Shown: one piece after another, positions 7,051 to 14,404 of the stretch
Layout of the letters: each line of letters begins with the position of its first letter
Position numbering within the stretch: position 1 is the first letter of the stretch
Assembly (NCBI RefSeq): GCF_000278725.1
Contig: NZ_ALCA01000124.1
Coordinates: forward strand, 1 to 21,062
Source: Actinomyces sp. ICM47
Lineage (GTDB): Bacteria > Actinomycetota > Actinomycetes > Actinomycetales > Actinomycetaceae
Direction of reading: 5' to 3'
Length of the DNA stretch: 21,062 bases
Translations under genes and position numbers: made by a program
The notes under the pieces: model-generated
The model's input: only the letters and a program-made list of their open reading frames with translations
The model's database searches: none
What the model was told of the DNA's origin: nothing

Positions 7051-7659
7051 ATGTCGGTTCGCAATGCACTGCTTGCACTCGTCGCACAGCAGCCCGCGGG
7101 TGTCTATCGCCTCAAGCAGATGTTCGAGGAGCAGACGTGTGGGGCATGGCCGCTGAACATCGGCCAGGTCTACCAGACCATGCAGCGTCTCGAGCGTGAC
7201 GGCCAGGTTGTGTCTCACGCTGAAACCAATGCTGGTCGAGACTCTGAGGTTTTCGAGCTGACCGACGCAGGTCGCGATGTCCTCACCGCCTGGTGGTCCA
7301 CCCCTGTTCCGCGTGAGCACCCTGAGCGCGACGAACTTGTGATGAAGCTCGCCGTGGCCGCCGCCGATCCGACGGTCGACGTCGAAGCCATGATTCAGAC
7401 GCAGCGTCGCTCAACCCTGGGTTCCCTGCGTGACGTCACCCGCCTCAAGGCCTCGGCCGATGAGGGGGAGCTCGCGTGGAAGCTCATTCTTGAGCGCCAC
7501 ATCTTCGACCTTGAGGCCGAGCTCAACTGGCTCGACCACATTGAGTCCGGTGCGGTCTCCGAGGCCGCGCGTCGCGCTGCCTTCGCTGCTGCGAAGGGTC
7601 GTTCGATGAACTGGGCTCAGGCCGAGGCCGGTATTTCGGAGCGTGCCGGGGTGCGATGA
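7051..7659 (+). CDS. PadR-family transcriptional regulator
   Basis: 202 residues. The ATG at 7051 is preceded by GGAGAG; an open frame upstream to 6967 lacks a better site. The N-terminal winged helix (about residues 1-85) shows the family pattern: NALLALVAQQPAGVYRLKQ, then NIGQVYQTMQRLERDGQV (recognition helix and wing) and VFELTDAGRDVL. The helical C-terminal half (about 100-190) would be the dimerisation arm of the PadR/Vir_act_alpha_C type. Its last codons overlap the start of the ATPase gene by 4 nt (ATGA), so it is translationally coupled to the transporter it most likely represses, a common arrangement in actinobacteria and Firmicutes. The inducer is unknown. Confidence 0.92.
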   Translation: MSVRNALLALVAQQPAGVYRLKQMFEEQTCGAWPLNIGQVYQTMQRLERDGQVVSHAETNAGRDSEVFELTDAGRDVLTAWWSTPVPREHPERDELVMKLAVAAADPTVDVEAMIQTQRRSTLGSLRDVTRLKASADEGELAWKLILERHIFDLEAELNWLDHIESGAVSEAARRAAFAAAKGRSMNWAQAEAGISERAGVR

Positions 7660-8393
7660 GTCAGCCTGCGCCGCTACCGATCAGGATGGCCGGCGTCGGA
7701 CATGAGTTCGGCGCAAACGGCGTCCGAGTGAGAGCGCTCGACGGGATCGACCTTGAGGTTGAGCCCGGCGAGCTTCTCGCTGTTATGGGACCGTCTGGAT
7801 CCGGCAAGTCGACGCTGCTGTCGATCGCTGGCGGCCTTGAGCGGCCGACACGCGGAAGCGTCTACGTTAACGGGATCGATCTGGCCTCGTTGGATAGCGT
7901 TCACCGCGCCGAAGTGCGTCGACGCTCGATTGGCTACGTCTTCCAAGATTACAATCTGATTCCGTCGCTGTCGGCCCTCGAAAACGTTGAGATGCCGTTG
8001 CAGCTGGACGGGGTGAGTCCTTCGAAGGTACGTGCGGCCGCGATGGCCGCTCTCGCCGAGGTTGGTGTCGCAGAACTCGCGGATCGATTCCCCGAGAGGC
8101 TCTCCGGTGGCCAACGTCAACGTGTCGCCATCGCTCGCGGCCTCGTTGGTAACCGGTCGGTCATTCTTGCCGACGAGCCGACCGGCGCGTTAGATTCTCA
8201 CACTGGCGAACAGATCATGTTGGTGTTGCGTGACCACATAGATGCTGGTGCAGCGGGTATTCTCGTGACTCATGAGGCCAGAATGGCCGCATGGGCAGAC
8301 CGAACAGTGTTCCTGCGAGACGGTCGTATCGTTGATCGTTCGCGCGGGGATTCTCTGAGGGACCTGCTCGCCGACGCAGCACCAAGGACCTGA
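7656..8393 (+). CDS. ABC transporter ATP-binding protein (MacB/LolD type)
   Basis: 245 residues, one complete nucleotide-binding domain. Walker A GPSGSGKST (45-53), Q-loop at Q97 (YVFQDYN), signature LSGGQ (149-153), Walker B VILADE (169-174), then PTGALD and H-loop H206 (VTHE). The D-loop SALD variant and the LENVEMPLQL stretch place it with MacB/LolD/FtsE-type ATPases that pair with FtsX-fold permeases. Such systems extrude peptides or antibiotics, or transmit envelope signals, rather than importing nutrients. It is coupled to padR upstream (ATGA) and overlaps the permease by one base downstream (TGATG). No GTP- or bacitracin-specific motif is visible, so the substrate is open. Confidence 0.95.
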   Translation: MSQPAPLPIRMAGVGHEFGANGVRVRALDGIDLEVEPGELLAVMGPSGSGKSTLLSIAGGLERPTRGSVYVNGIDLASLDSVHRAEVRRRSIGYVFQDYNLIPSLSALENVEMPLQLDGVSPSKVRAAAMAALAEVGVAELADRFPERLSGGQRQRVAIARGLVGNRSVILADEPTGALDSHTGEQIMLVLRDHIDAGAAGILVTHEARMAAWADRTVFLRDGRIVDRSRGDSLRDLLADAAPRT

Positions 8394-11113
8394 TGAGCCG
8401 ACTCAACACACGGATGAGGCGATGGGGAGTAGTACTCCGCATCGCCTCTCGTGATGCACGCCAAAGTCTTGGGCGCACCTTCACTGCCGTGATCCTTATC
8501 TCCTTGCCGATTATCATTGCGATCGGATCGCTGACGTTCTGGGATGTGACGACGTCCCAGCGCTACCAGGCCTCTTCCTGGCTGGGACACAACTCCGACT
8601 CCCAGGCCGTGACGCTGCGCCGTTCGACATCGGCTCTCGACCAGGACTTCACCGCGGACCGCCTCGCGAAGACGGCGTCGGATGACGATGTTGACGTTAC
8701 CATGGAGACCCTCAGCGACTGGGTGCCGACCGGAGACCAGTTGGTTGCGGTCGACACGCTCTATCAGCTCCATATGACGGCACCGGATGGAACCGGGTAC
8801 ACGGTAGACAATGGCACGCAGACCGCCTCCTTGGATGCGCCGCGCGTCGAGGCAGGTAACAAGCACGGGTCGCTCGCAGCTCAGCATGCCGTGGTTTCCG
8901 ACGACGTCGCCCGTGCCCTCGGCGTCGAGGCCGGAGACACGGTCGCGCTCTCCGTCACGGTGTCGAAGCAACGCGCAGCGCAGTCCATCGAAGGCAGCGC
9001 TGTTATCGACGCGATCATCAAGGGCGAGGGGCGCGCAATCGTCGGCGACGGCACGCTCGACATTGATCGTTTAGCTGTCGCTGGACGCACGCAGACGGCC
9101 TGGTATGTGACGGGGCCAGCGCCCGTGACGTGGGAGAAGATTCGCGAACTCAATGCGTCCGGCTTCTCGGTCGTCTCACGCCACGTACTCGCCAACCCGC
9201 CCGATGCCTCGGCGCTCCCCTCACAGATCGCCCAGTACGAGGTCCCCGAGGCCTCGCGCAATGCGAACCCGTGGCAATACCTGCTCCTGGTCGCGGGTGT
9301 TCTCCTGATCCTCACCGAGATGATCCTGCTCATCTCGCCGCTCTACACGGTCGCGCAACGCTCGGTGATGCGCACGGCTGCGATGATCGTCGCTAACGGC
9401 GGCGACCGCTCCGACGGGCGACGCCTCACAATCGCGCACGGTCTCATCATCGGCGCGTACTCAGCAGCCTTCTCAGTCGTGTTGTCTGCCTGTGCCATGC
9501 TGGGGATCGGGCTGTGGTCCGGCCTTGGCCTCGGCATTGTGCCGCTGTGGCCGCTGGGCCTGTCCGCTCTCCTGCCCATTCTGCTGTCGCTGATGGCCTC
9601 GGTATCACCGGCGCATACCTCCTCCCACATCGACACCTCCGCGGTCATCGGCGGACGCGTCTGGGAGCCGTCACGTCTGGTGCGTCGCCGCATGATCTAC
9701 CCGATCGCGCTGTTGGCTGGCCTGCCGGTGCTGGGCGTCGCCGCATGGTACGGGTCGGTCCTTACCCTCGTTGTCGGTATTGCTCTCCTCGAAATCGGCC
9801 TCATCGGCTCGATCCCCTACATCTTTACGCGTTGGCGCGTGCCCAATGGCCGCGCATCCATGAGTATGCGCCTGGCCCTGCGCGATGCTGTCCGCAACGG
9901 ACACCGTACGTTCCCGGCCATGGCCTCGATCCTGACGACCGTGTTCGTCGCTTGTGCCCTCCTCATCACGCTTTCCTCGTCGAACGAGGCCGGCTGGAAT
10001 TCACGTCCGCACGTGGGCAAGCGTGGGCAGATCTTTGTGTCCACGGTCGACAAGACGGATTCGAATACCCGCTCGCGTGCGCTCATGAAGGCAGCGACGG
10101 AGGCCGTGAAGAACCAGCGAACCGTCACCTCATCCGCAGAACTCAACGGCATGGCGTGGAACTCTGGTCCCGGTGGGCCGGTCACCATGGTTGAAGCGAT
10201 TTCCCCGGACGGAAAGTCCACCTTCACGATGGCGGCCGACATGGGTACCATGGCGGAGCTGGACGTCGCCTACATCGTCGACGACGGTACCTACCTGCGC
10301 CAGGCCGGCTACCTGAACGAGAACGATATGGTGCGCGCGGTCGCGACGCTGAACTCGGGCGGCATCCTCATTCCCGACAGGAAATACATCGACGGCGCGG
10401 GCCAGGTGAAGCTGCGCAGCCTCGATATGCAGGCGATTGCGGACGCAAAGGCCGCCGGCTTTTCCGACAACGAGCTGCCGGACGCGCGCGTGATGGGCAC
10501 ACAGATCTTCCCCGCGTCACCGCTGACGCGCGTCAACGTCATGGTGCTCTCCCCGAGCGCCGCAACATCCTTGGGCCTCAAGGCGGTGCCGCTCGGACAG
10601 CTCCTCTCGGTGGATAAGCCCGTGAGTACGGTGGATGCGCCCGCGTTCCAGGCGACCATCGCGCGTCAGGTTCCGGGCGCATCCGCCCAGGTCATCACGC
10701 CGACCATGCGTTCGCAGATCCTGCCCTACATCGCCGCCCTCATCGCTGTTGTCGCCGCGGCAGCGACGGTCGCCCTCGTCGTGGCTCTCTCGGCCTCGGA
10801 CATGCGCCCCGACCTCGATACTCTCGATGCGATTGGCGCTGCCCCCGCGATGCGCCGTCACGTCACGACCTGGCAGGGCGTGGTCCTCGCGCTGAACGCG
10901 ATTCCGACGGCGGTCCTCTCGGGCCTCGTCGTCGGTGTCCTTGCCGTCATCACGTTCGCCCGATCAGGTATCTTCCCGACTCTCACCACGCTGTGGCCGG
11001 TCGTGCCGTGGAGAGCACTGCTTGGCATGCTGATCGGCATGCCCCTGCTGTGTGCGCTCGTCGCCATCGTGCTCACGCCGCGCCACCAGAAGCGTATCCG
11101 CCGTATCAACTAG
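8393..11113 (+). CDS. FtsX-fold ABC transporter permease
   Basis: 906 residues, a long duplicated-type permease. A first membrane helix near 30-50 (AVILISLPIIIAIGSL) is followed by a large extracytoplasmic domain of about 240 residues, then a cluster of helices from about 295 to 475, another near 510 (ILTTVFVACALLITL), a second extracytoplasmic domain of about 220 residues, and three terminal helices (IAALIAVVAAAATVALVVAL; VVLALNAIPTAVLSGLVVG; LLGMLIGMPLLCALVAIVL). This gives about ten helices with two FtsX-like units, as in actinobacterial MacB-like exporters. It partners with the upstream ATPase. The extracytoplasmic domains have no recognisable enzyme motif. Substrate is unknown; peptide or antibiotic export is the usual inference for a PadR-linked copy. 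Confidence 0.9.
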   Translation: MSRLNTRMRRWGVVLRIASRDARQSLGRTFTAVILISLPIIIAIGSLTFWDVTTSQRYQASSWLGHNSDSQAVTLRRSTSALDQDFTADRLAKTASDDDVDVTMETLSDWVPTGDQLVAVDTLYQLHMTAPDGTGYTVDNGTQTASLDAPRVEAGNKHGSLAAQHAVVSDDVARALGVEAGDTVALSVTVSKQRAAQSIEGSAVIDAIIKGEGRAIVGDGTLDIDRLAVAGRTQTAWYVTGPAPVTWEKIRELNASGFSVVSRHVLANPPDASALPSQIAQYEVPEASRNANPWQYLLLVAGVLLILTEMILLISPLYTVAQRSVMRTAAMIVANGGDRSDGRRLTIAHGLIIGAYSAAFSVVLSACAMLGIGLWSGLGLGIVPLWPLGLSALLPILLSLMASVSPAHTSSHIDTSAVIGGRVWEPSRLVRRRMIYPIALLAGLPVLGVAAWYGSVLTLVVGIALLEIGLIGSIPYIFTRWRVPNGRASMSMRLALRDAVRNGHRTFPAMASILTTVFVACALLITLSSSNEAGWNSRPHVGKRGQIFVSTVDKTDSNTRSRALMKAATEAVKNQRTVTSSAELNGMAWNSGPGGPVTMVEAISPDGKSTFTMAADMGTMAELDVAYIVDDGTYLRQAGYLNENDMVRAVATLNSGGILIPDRKYIDGAGQVKLRSLDMQAIADAKAAGFSDNELPDARVMGTQIFPASPLTRVNVMVLSPSAATSLGLKAVPLGQLLSVDKPVSTVDAPAFQATIARQVPGASAQVITPTMRSQILPYIAALIAVVAAAATVALVVALSASDMRPDLDTLDAIGAAPAMRRHVTTWQGVVLALNAIPTAVLSGLVVGVLAVITFARSGIFPTLTTLWPVVPWRALLGMLIGMPLLCALVAIVLTPRHQKRIRRIN

Positions 11114-11121
11114 GCTCCGCA

Positions 11122-11544
11122 ATGACTGACGCCCCCGAGACGGTTGTGATCCCGCCAGGTGCCCTGGCCTCGTCCTCCGTGCGCGTGGACACCTGGCTGT
11201 GGGCGACCCGCCAGCTCAAGTCACGCTCTCAGGCCACGGCCGCCGTACGCGCCGGGCACGTGCGCGTTAACGGCGACCCCGTCAAGGCCGCCTACAAGCT
11301 GCACGTGGGCGACGAGGTGCGCCTGCGCATCGAGGGCTTTGATCGCGTCCTCGGCGTCGTGCTGCTGCTGGCCAAGCGCGTCTCCTACCCGCAGGCGCGC
11401 ACCGCCTACGATGATCGCACGCCCGAGCGTCCGCGCGTTCACATCCCCGTCGCCATGCGCGAGAAGGGCAGTGGGCGCCCAACGAAGAAGGAGCGACGCG
11501 AACTCGACCGCCTGCGGGGCTACGACTCTCACGAGCACTACTGA
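11122..11544 (+). CDS. hslR: S4-domain RNA-binding protein, Hsp15-like
   Basis: 140 residues from ATG 11122. The open frame reaches into the permease, but this start leaves only 8 nt after its stop. The S4 domain covers about 20-75: RVDTWLWATRQLKSRSQA, GHVRVNGDPVKAAYKLHVGDEV. A basic C-terminal extension (GRPTKKERRELDRLRGY) matches Hsp15 (HslR). In E. coli, Hsp15 binds the 50S subunit carrying stalled nascent chains. It has only a weak Shine-Dalgarno sequence (AGG), so translation probably depends on coupling to the permease. Whether its link with the exporter operon is functional is unclear. It converges on the DUF2510 modules across a shared hairpin. Confidence 0.85.
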   Translation: MTDAPETVVIPPGALASSSVRVDTWLWATRQLKSRSQATAAVRAGHVRVNGDPVKAAYKLHVGDEVRLRIEGFDRVLGVVLLLAKRVSYPQARTAYDDRTPERPRVHIPVAMREKGSGRPTKKERRELDRLRGYDSHEHY

Positions 11545-11593
11545 CCCTCTTCGACGAGGCCGTGGCTGAGCTGCGCGCGGTGGTTATGCATGA

Positions 11594-11624
11594 GGTCCCG
11601 CCGCCTGAGAGAGGCGACGGGACC
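11594..11624. terminator. Bidirectional terminator hairpin between convergent operons
   Basis: GGTCCCG and CGGGACC, plus CGCCT and AGGCG, form a 12-bp stem with one C-A mismatch and a GAGAG loop. It lies 50 bp after the S4 gene and 20 bp before the end of the last DUF2510-module gene, so it can serve both. No U-tract. Confidence 0.7.
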
Positions 11625-11643
11625 GGGAGCCAGTCGTATGAGC

Positions 11644-12318
11644 TTACTCGTCCGGGTAGAACGCGTTGGGGTACAGCTTGTAGTACGATCCCCATTTTTC
11701 GTCGTACGCGGTATCAAACTCGAAGTCCGCCTTGCCTTCGCGGGGGACTGCGAACGTGTAGGCGTTAGGTTCGGTGTGGCCCACCTGAGTTGCGGCCGTG
11801 TCGTAGGTGACTGTGAAAACGAGGGTAACAGAGACGCTCGGATAGACGCTCAGGGCAGGCTTCTTATCCGCCAGAACCTCGATGGATCCGGTGCAGTGCG
11901 CCGCAGTCTTATTGTCGTTCAGTGAGCACGTCTGGTCGAATTTGAAGACATCTTCCGCGGTGTAGGTGGAGACCAGGTTCGCGATGGCGACCTTATTTGG
12001 GCACTCTGCGTCGATCGCCTGCCTGCGTTCATCGGTGGCGGTGCGGTACTCGTTGTAGATCTCGCCCATATCCGCGCGGTTGTCAGCTCTCACGCTTGAA
12101 CACCAGTTTGTGGTCTGCGTCGCCTTGGTCTGTGCTGTGATCTGCTTCGTCTGAGCTGTGAGGTCGCGTGCCTGATTGAGGCGAACACCTGACAAAACAC
12201 CGAGCGTGATTGTCGCACCCATGAGTGGAACGAGAAGGATGGCCATAACGGCGTTGTAGATGGATAGCTTCTTGTTCTTGGGGGGTTTGCCCGAGGAGGT
12301 GGGCTGATTGTAGCTCAC
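11644..12318 (-). CDS. Module C gene 2: membrane-anchored four-Cys protein
   Basis: 224 residues from GTG 12318. It overlaps the end of its partner by 4 nt (GTGA), with AAGGAGG 7 nt upstream inside the partner's last codons. A basic cytoplasmic N-terminus (KPPKNKK) precedes one membrane helix at about 22-45, then a short Q/T-rich coil (LTAQTKQITAQTKATQTT). The extracytoplasmic part has cysteines at 73 (NWCSS), 106 (AECPNK), 131 (QTCSLN) and 142 (AHC), ending AFYPDE. It aligns by motif with the products of 13012-13707 and 14405-15121. It is the most diverged of the three: the fourth Cys sits close to the third rather than near the C-terminus. I know no characterised family; a disulfide-stabilised exodomain is inferred. 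Confidence 0.85.
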   Translation of the reverse strand: MSYNQPTSSGKPPKNKKLSIYNAVMAILLVPLMGATITLGVLSGVRLNQARDLTAQTKQITAQTKATQTTNWCSSVRADNRADMGEIYNEYRTATDERRQAIDAECPNKVAIANLVSTYTAEDVFKFDQTCSLNDNKTAAHCTGSIEVLADKKPALSVYPSVSVTLVFTVTYDTAATQVGHTEPNAYTFAVPREGKADFEFDTAYDEKWGSYYKLYPNAFYPDE

Positions 12319-12929
12319 TTCGCTGCCTCCTTCGCCTTCTCAAGATCGCTGTTCGCATTGTCGAAGCTTTGTTGAGCCTGCTTGTACTCGCTGGTCGCGG
12401 ACATGTACATGCGGCCCGTCAGGGCCAGGCCAGCGCTGAATCCGATGACGAGGAGCGTTGTGATGATCGCCGTGATGATCTGATTCTTTGGGATCTGAAT
12501 GGTTAGCCCGTCGGAGTACCTGGGCGACTTCTGGGGCGGTTGCACGGGCGCAACGGCGGGGTGAGTGGGGACATCGGGAGCAGGATGAAGTCCGCCGGAC
12601 TCTTCTCCCGGGCGTACGATACGACCGGTGACCGGATCGACAGTACCGGTGATGGACTGTGCGGCGGTGAGGGGCTGGGCAGCGGTCCCCGTGACGGGGC
12701 GGGCGATAGAGCCTGTGAAGGGGTCAATGTGGCCGGTCGTAGCGTGTGCGATGGTGCCGGTAATGGGGTCGATGGGACCCGTGGTAGGTGGAGGTACCGA
12801 GCCGGTGACGGGACCGTTGCTGGCTCGCTCGTCTGCGACGTAGTTCTCTGTCCAGTCCGAACCGTTCCACCAGCGCAGCCGTGGGGTCCCGTCTGGGTCT
12901 GGGTACCAGCCTTCGATGGGGTTGTTCAC
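12315..12929 (-). CDS. Module C gene 1: DUF2510 membrane protein with TG-repeat linker
   Basis: 204 residues from GTG 12929 with AAAGGAG about 6 nt upstream. The DUF2510 domain occupies about 1-30: GWYPDPDGTPRLRWWNG then W26-T. The linker (35-135) contains about seven degenerate P-x-T-G-x-I/V units (DPITGTI, DPFTGSI, DPVTGRI), unlike the linkers of the other two copies. One membrane helix at about 150-172 is followed by a C-terminal heptad-like coil (SEYKQAQQSFDNANSDLEKAKEAAK). With no signal peptide, DUF2510 should be cytoplasmic and the coil outside. DUF2510 is a short actinobacterial domain of unknown function. It is co-translated with gene 2 of the module. Confidence 0.88.
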   Translation of the reverse strand: MNNPIEGWYPDPDGTPRLRWWNGSDWTENYVADERASNGPVTGSVPPPTTGPIDPITGTIAHATTGHIDPFTGSIARPVTGTAAQPLTAAQSITGTVDPVTGRIVRPGEESGGLHPAPDVPTHPAVAPVQPPQKSPRYSDGLTIQIPKNQIITAIITTLLVIGFSAGLALTGRMYMSATSEYKQAQQSFDNANSDLEKAKEAAK

Positions 12930-12979
12930 AGGAGGCTCCTTTCATGGTATTCCGCCATCGGTGAGGATGGCTGGAATGG

Positions 12980-12994
12980 GTCGGCAAAGCCGAC
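12980..12994. other. Small hairpin between modules B and C
   Basis: A perfect 6-bp stem (GTCGGC/GCCGAC) around a 3-nt loop lies in the 82-nt gap between the second and third modules. No T-run follows on the minus strand, so termination would be partial at best; it may instead stabilise or pause the transcript. Confidence 0.35.
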
Positions 12995-13011
12995 GTTCGG
13001 ACTCATCAGCG

Positions 13012-13707
13012 TTACATGTCCGAGGGCCACCATGCTGTCATCGTAGCCCCGCACTCTGTATTGCCTGTCATGTTGGGATCGTAGGGGACTGTCACGGAAA
13101 AGGTGAGCGGCGTCCCGGGTGTTAGCGTCGCTGTCGTGGTCCCCTGGTAGGGGGATGTCGGGTTGAAGCTCTTGTTCTTCTCCGTGGTGTAACCGATGAC
13201 GGTCACGTTCAGGGGACCGAACATCGTAATGGTACTCGACTGCTTGACAGCGAGGGTGCCTTTGATCGTCGTGGTGACCTTATTGGCTGTGCACTCAGTC
13301 ATGGTGATCGTAAAGTCGGCGTTGGACAGGGTGCGCTGCGCGTTTGCCAGTGCTTCTTTGTTCGAGCATTGAGAATGGATCGAGTCCTTGACGGCTTGTG
13401 TCGAGGAGTCGTAGGTCTTGATGATGTCGCGCATCGATGAGGCGTTGCCGCGCGTGACCGAATCGCACCAGGCGGCGGCGCTGGTGTCTACGTTCACGGA
13501 ATCAAGGCGCGTTTTGGCGTCTTTAATGGCCTGGTCGATGGACGCCTTATCGGACTGGGCCTGTTCGGCCTGGGATGTGAAGGTCTCTGCCGCGTGTGTG
13601 CGCCACACGTTGATCCCGCCGACGATGGCAGACAGGGCGATGAAGATGACGGCCAGGATGGCACCTGCGACGGTTGTGGCGCGCAGGGGAGTGGGGGCGG
13701 TGCTCAC
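13012..13707 (-). CDS. Module B gene 2: membrane-anchored four-Cys protein
   Basis: 231 residues from GTG 13707, which overlaps the TGA of its partner (GTGA) and has GAGGAG 8 nt upstream; the longer open frame to 13839 lies inside gene 1 and is rejected. One membrane helix at about 11-34 (VAGAILAVIFIALSAIVGG) is followed by a coiled stalk (about 40-72). The exodomain has cysteines at 81 (AAWCDS), 114 (SQCSNKEAL), 139 (TECT) and 219 (TECG), and beta-like Thr-rich repeats (TATLTPGTPLTFSVTVPY), ending TAWWPSDM. Cys1-Cys2 and Cys2-Cys3 spacings (33 and 25) equal those of module C. The four cysteines could form two disulfides outside the cell; this is inference. No enzyme motif seen. Confidence 0.87.
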   Translation of the reverse strand: MSTAPTPLRATTVAGAILAVIFIALSAIVGGINVWRTHAAETFTSQAEQAQSDKASIDQAIKDAKTRLDSVNVDTSAAAWCDSVTRGNASSMRDIIKTYDSSTQAVKDSIHSQCSNKEALANAQRTLSNADFTITMTECTANKVTTTIKGTLAVKQSSTITMFGPLNVTVIGYTTEKNKSFNPTSPYQGTTTATLTPGTPLTFSVTVPYDPNMTGNTECGATMTAWWPSDM

Positions 13708-14321
13708 TGCTGGGTCTCCTCGATCTGGCGGTTGATGTCGTCGAGCGTGGATTGAGCCCGGTCGCGTTCCTCTTGTGCGTGCCGTGCTTTCTCCTTGGCG
13801 TCCTCGTAGATTGCGTTGGAGTCGCCCAGGTGGGACCACGTGAACACGAGGACGCCGATGAAAGCGATGACCAAGATCCAGGAGGCGGCGCAGGCCAGCG
13901 CCCAGTGAGCGGTGGTGTGCTTCTTGGGGGCGTCCTGGGTGCTGGTTGTGCTGGTGTTCTCCATCGACGAGGCCGGGGTGGCCTCGGCAGCTAGGGTGGG
14001 ACTGGGGGCGGGTGCTGAGTCAGTTTCCGTCGTGGGGGAGAGGGTGGTCCCTCGTTTGGCGGTGAGCGGGGAGTGAGCCTTGGTGTCTCGAGGAGCCGAG
14101 GCCTCGGCCCTGGGCGCGGGGACGGCGGCGGTCCGCGCGCCCAGGCGTTGCCTGCCGTGGGGTGCTACGGCCTCGTTGTGGGCGGGAAGGCGAGGTTTGC
14201 TGACCGACTGGTTCTGCATCGCGTAGGGCATGATGTAGTTGGTCCACGAATGGCCGTTCCACCAGCGTAATTGGGGGGTGCCGCTCGGGTCCGGGTACCA
14301 GCCTCGCGCGGGCTCGCTCAT
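13704..14321 (-). CDS. Module B gene 1: DUF2510 membrane protein, Ala/Pro linker
   Basis: 205 residues from ATG 14321, set by GGAAGG upstream and by alignment of MSEPARGWYPDP with the other two copies; the frame is open to 14396. DUF2510 occupies about 1-30 (GWYPDPSGTPQLRWWNG, W26-T). A long Ala/Pro/Ser/Thr linker (45-135) with scattered Arg/Lys in its first half and Glu/Asp in its second is followed by one membrane helix at about 138-161 (WALACAASWILVIAFIGVLVF). The C-terminal coil runs about 168-205 (AKEKARHAQEERDRAQ; ending EETQQ). The EET codons double as the GAGGAG ribosome-binding site of gene 2. Topology is as for the other first genes: DUF2510 inside, coil outside. Confidence 0.88.
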   Translation of the reverse strand: MSEPARGWYPDPSGTPQLRWWNGHSWTNYIMPYAMQNQSVSKPRLPAHNEAVAPHGRQRLGARTAAVPAPRAEASAPRDTKAHSPLTAKRGTTLSPTTETDSAPAPSPTLAAEATPASSMENTSTTSTQDAPKKHTTAHWALACAASWILVIAFIGVLVFTWSHLGDSNAIYEDAKEKARHAQEERDRAQSTLDDINRQIEETQQ

Positions 14322-14342
14322 CGTTGTTGCCTTCCCGTTACG

Positions 14343-14371
14343 AATAAAACTAACTCCTTGGTCAGGAAGTT
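14343..14371 (-). terminator. Weak terminator or attenuator between modules A and B
   Basis: On the minus strand AAC-T-TCCT, GACCA loop, AGGA-GTT forms a 7-bp stem with one bulged T, followed within 2 nt by TTTTATT. It lies in the 83-nt gap between the first and second modules, so it could reduce read-through into modules B and C. A -10-like sequence in the same T-rich stretch means a promoter for module B is an alternative reading. Confidence 0.35.
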
Positions 14372-14404
14372 TAGCCGTAGGAGGGATGGCGGGCAACTAT
14401 GCGG

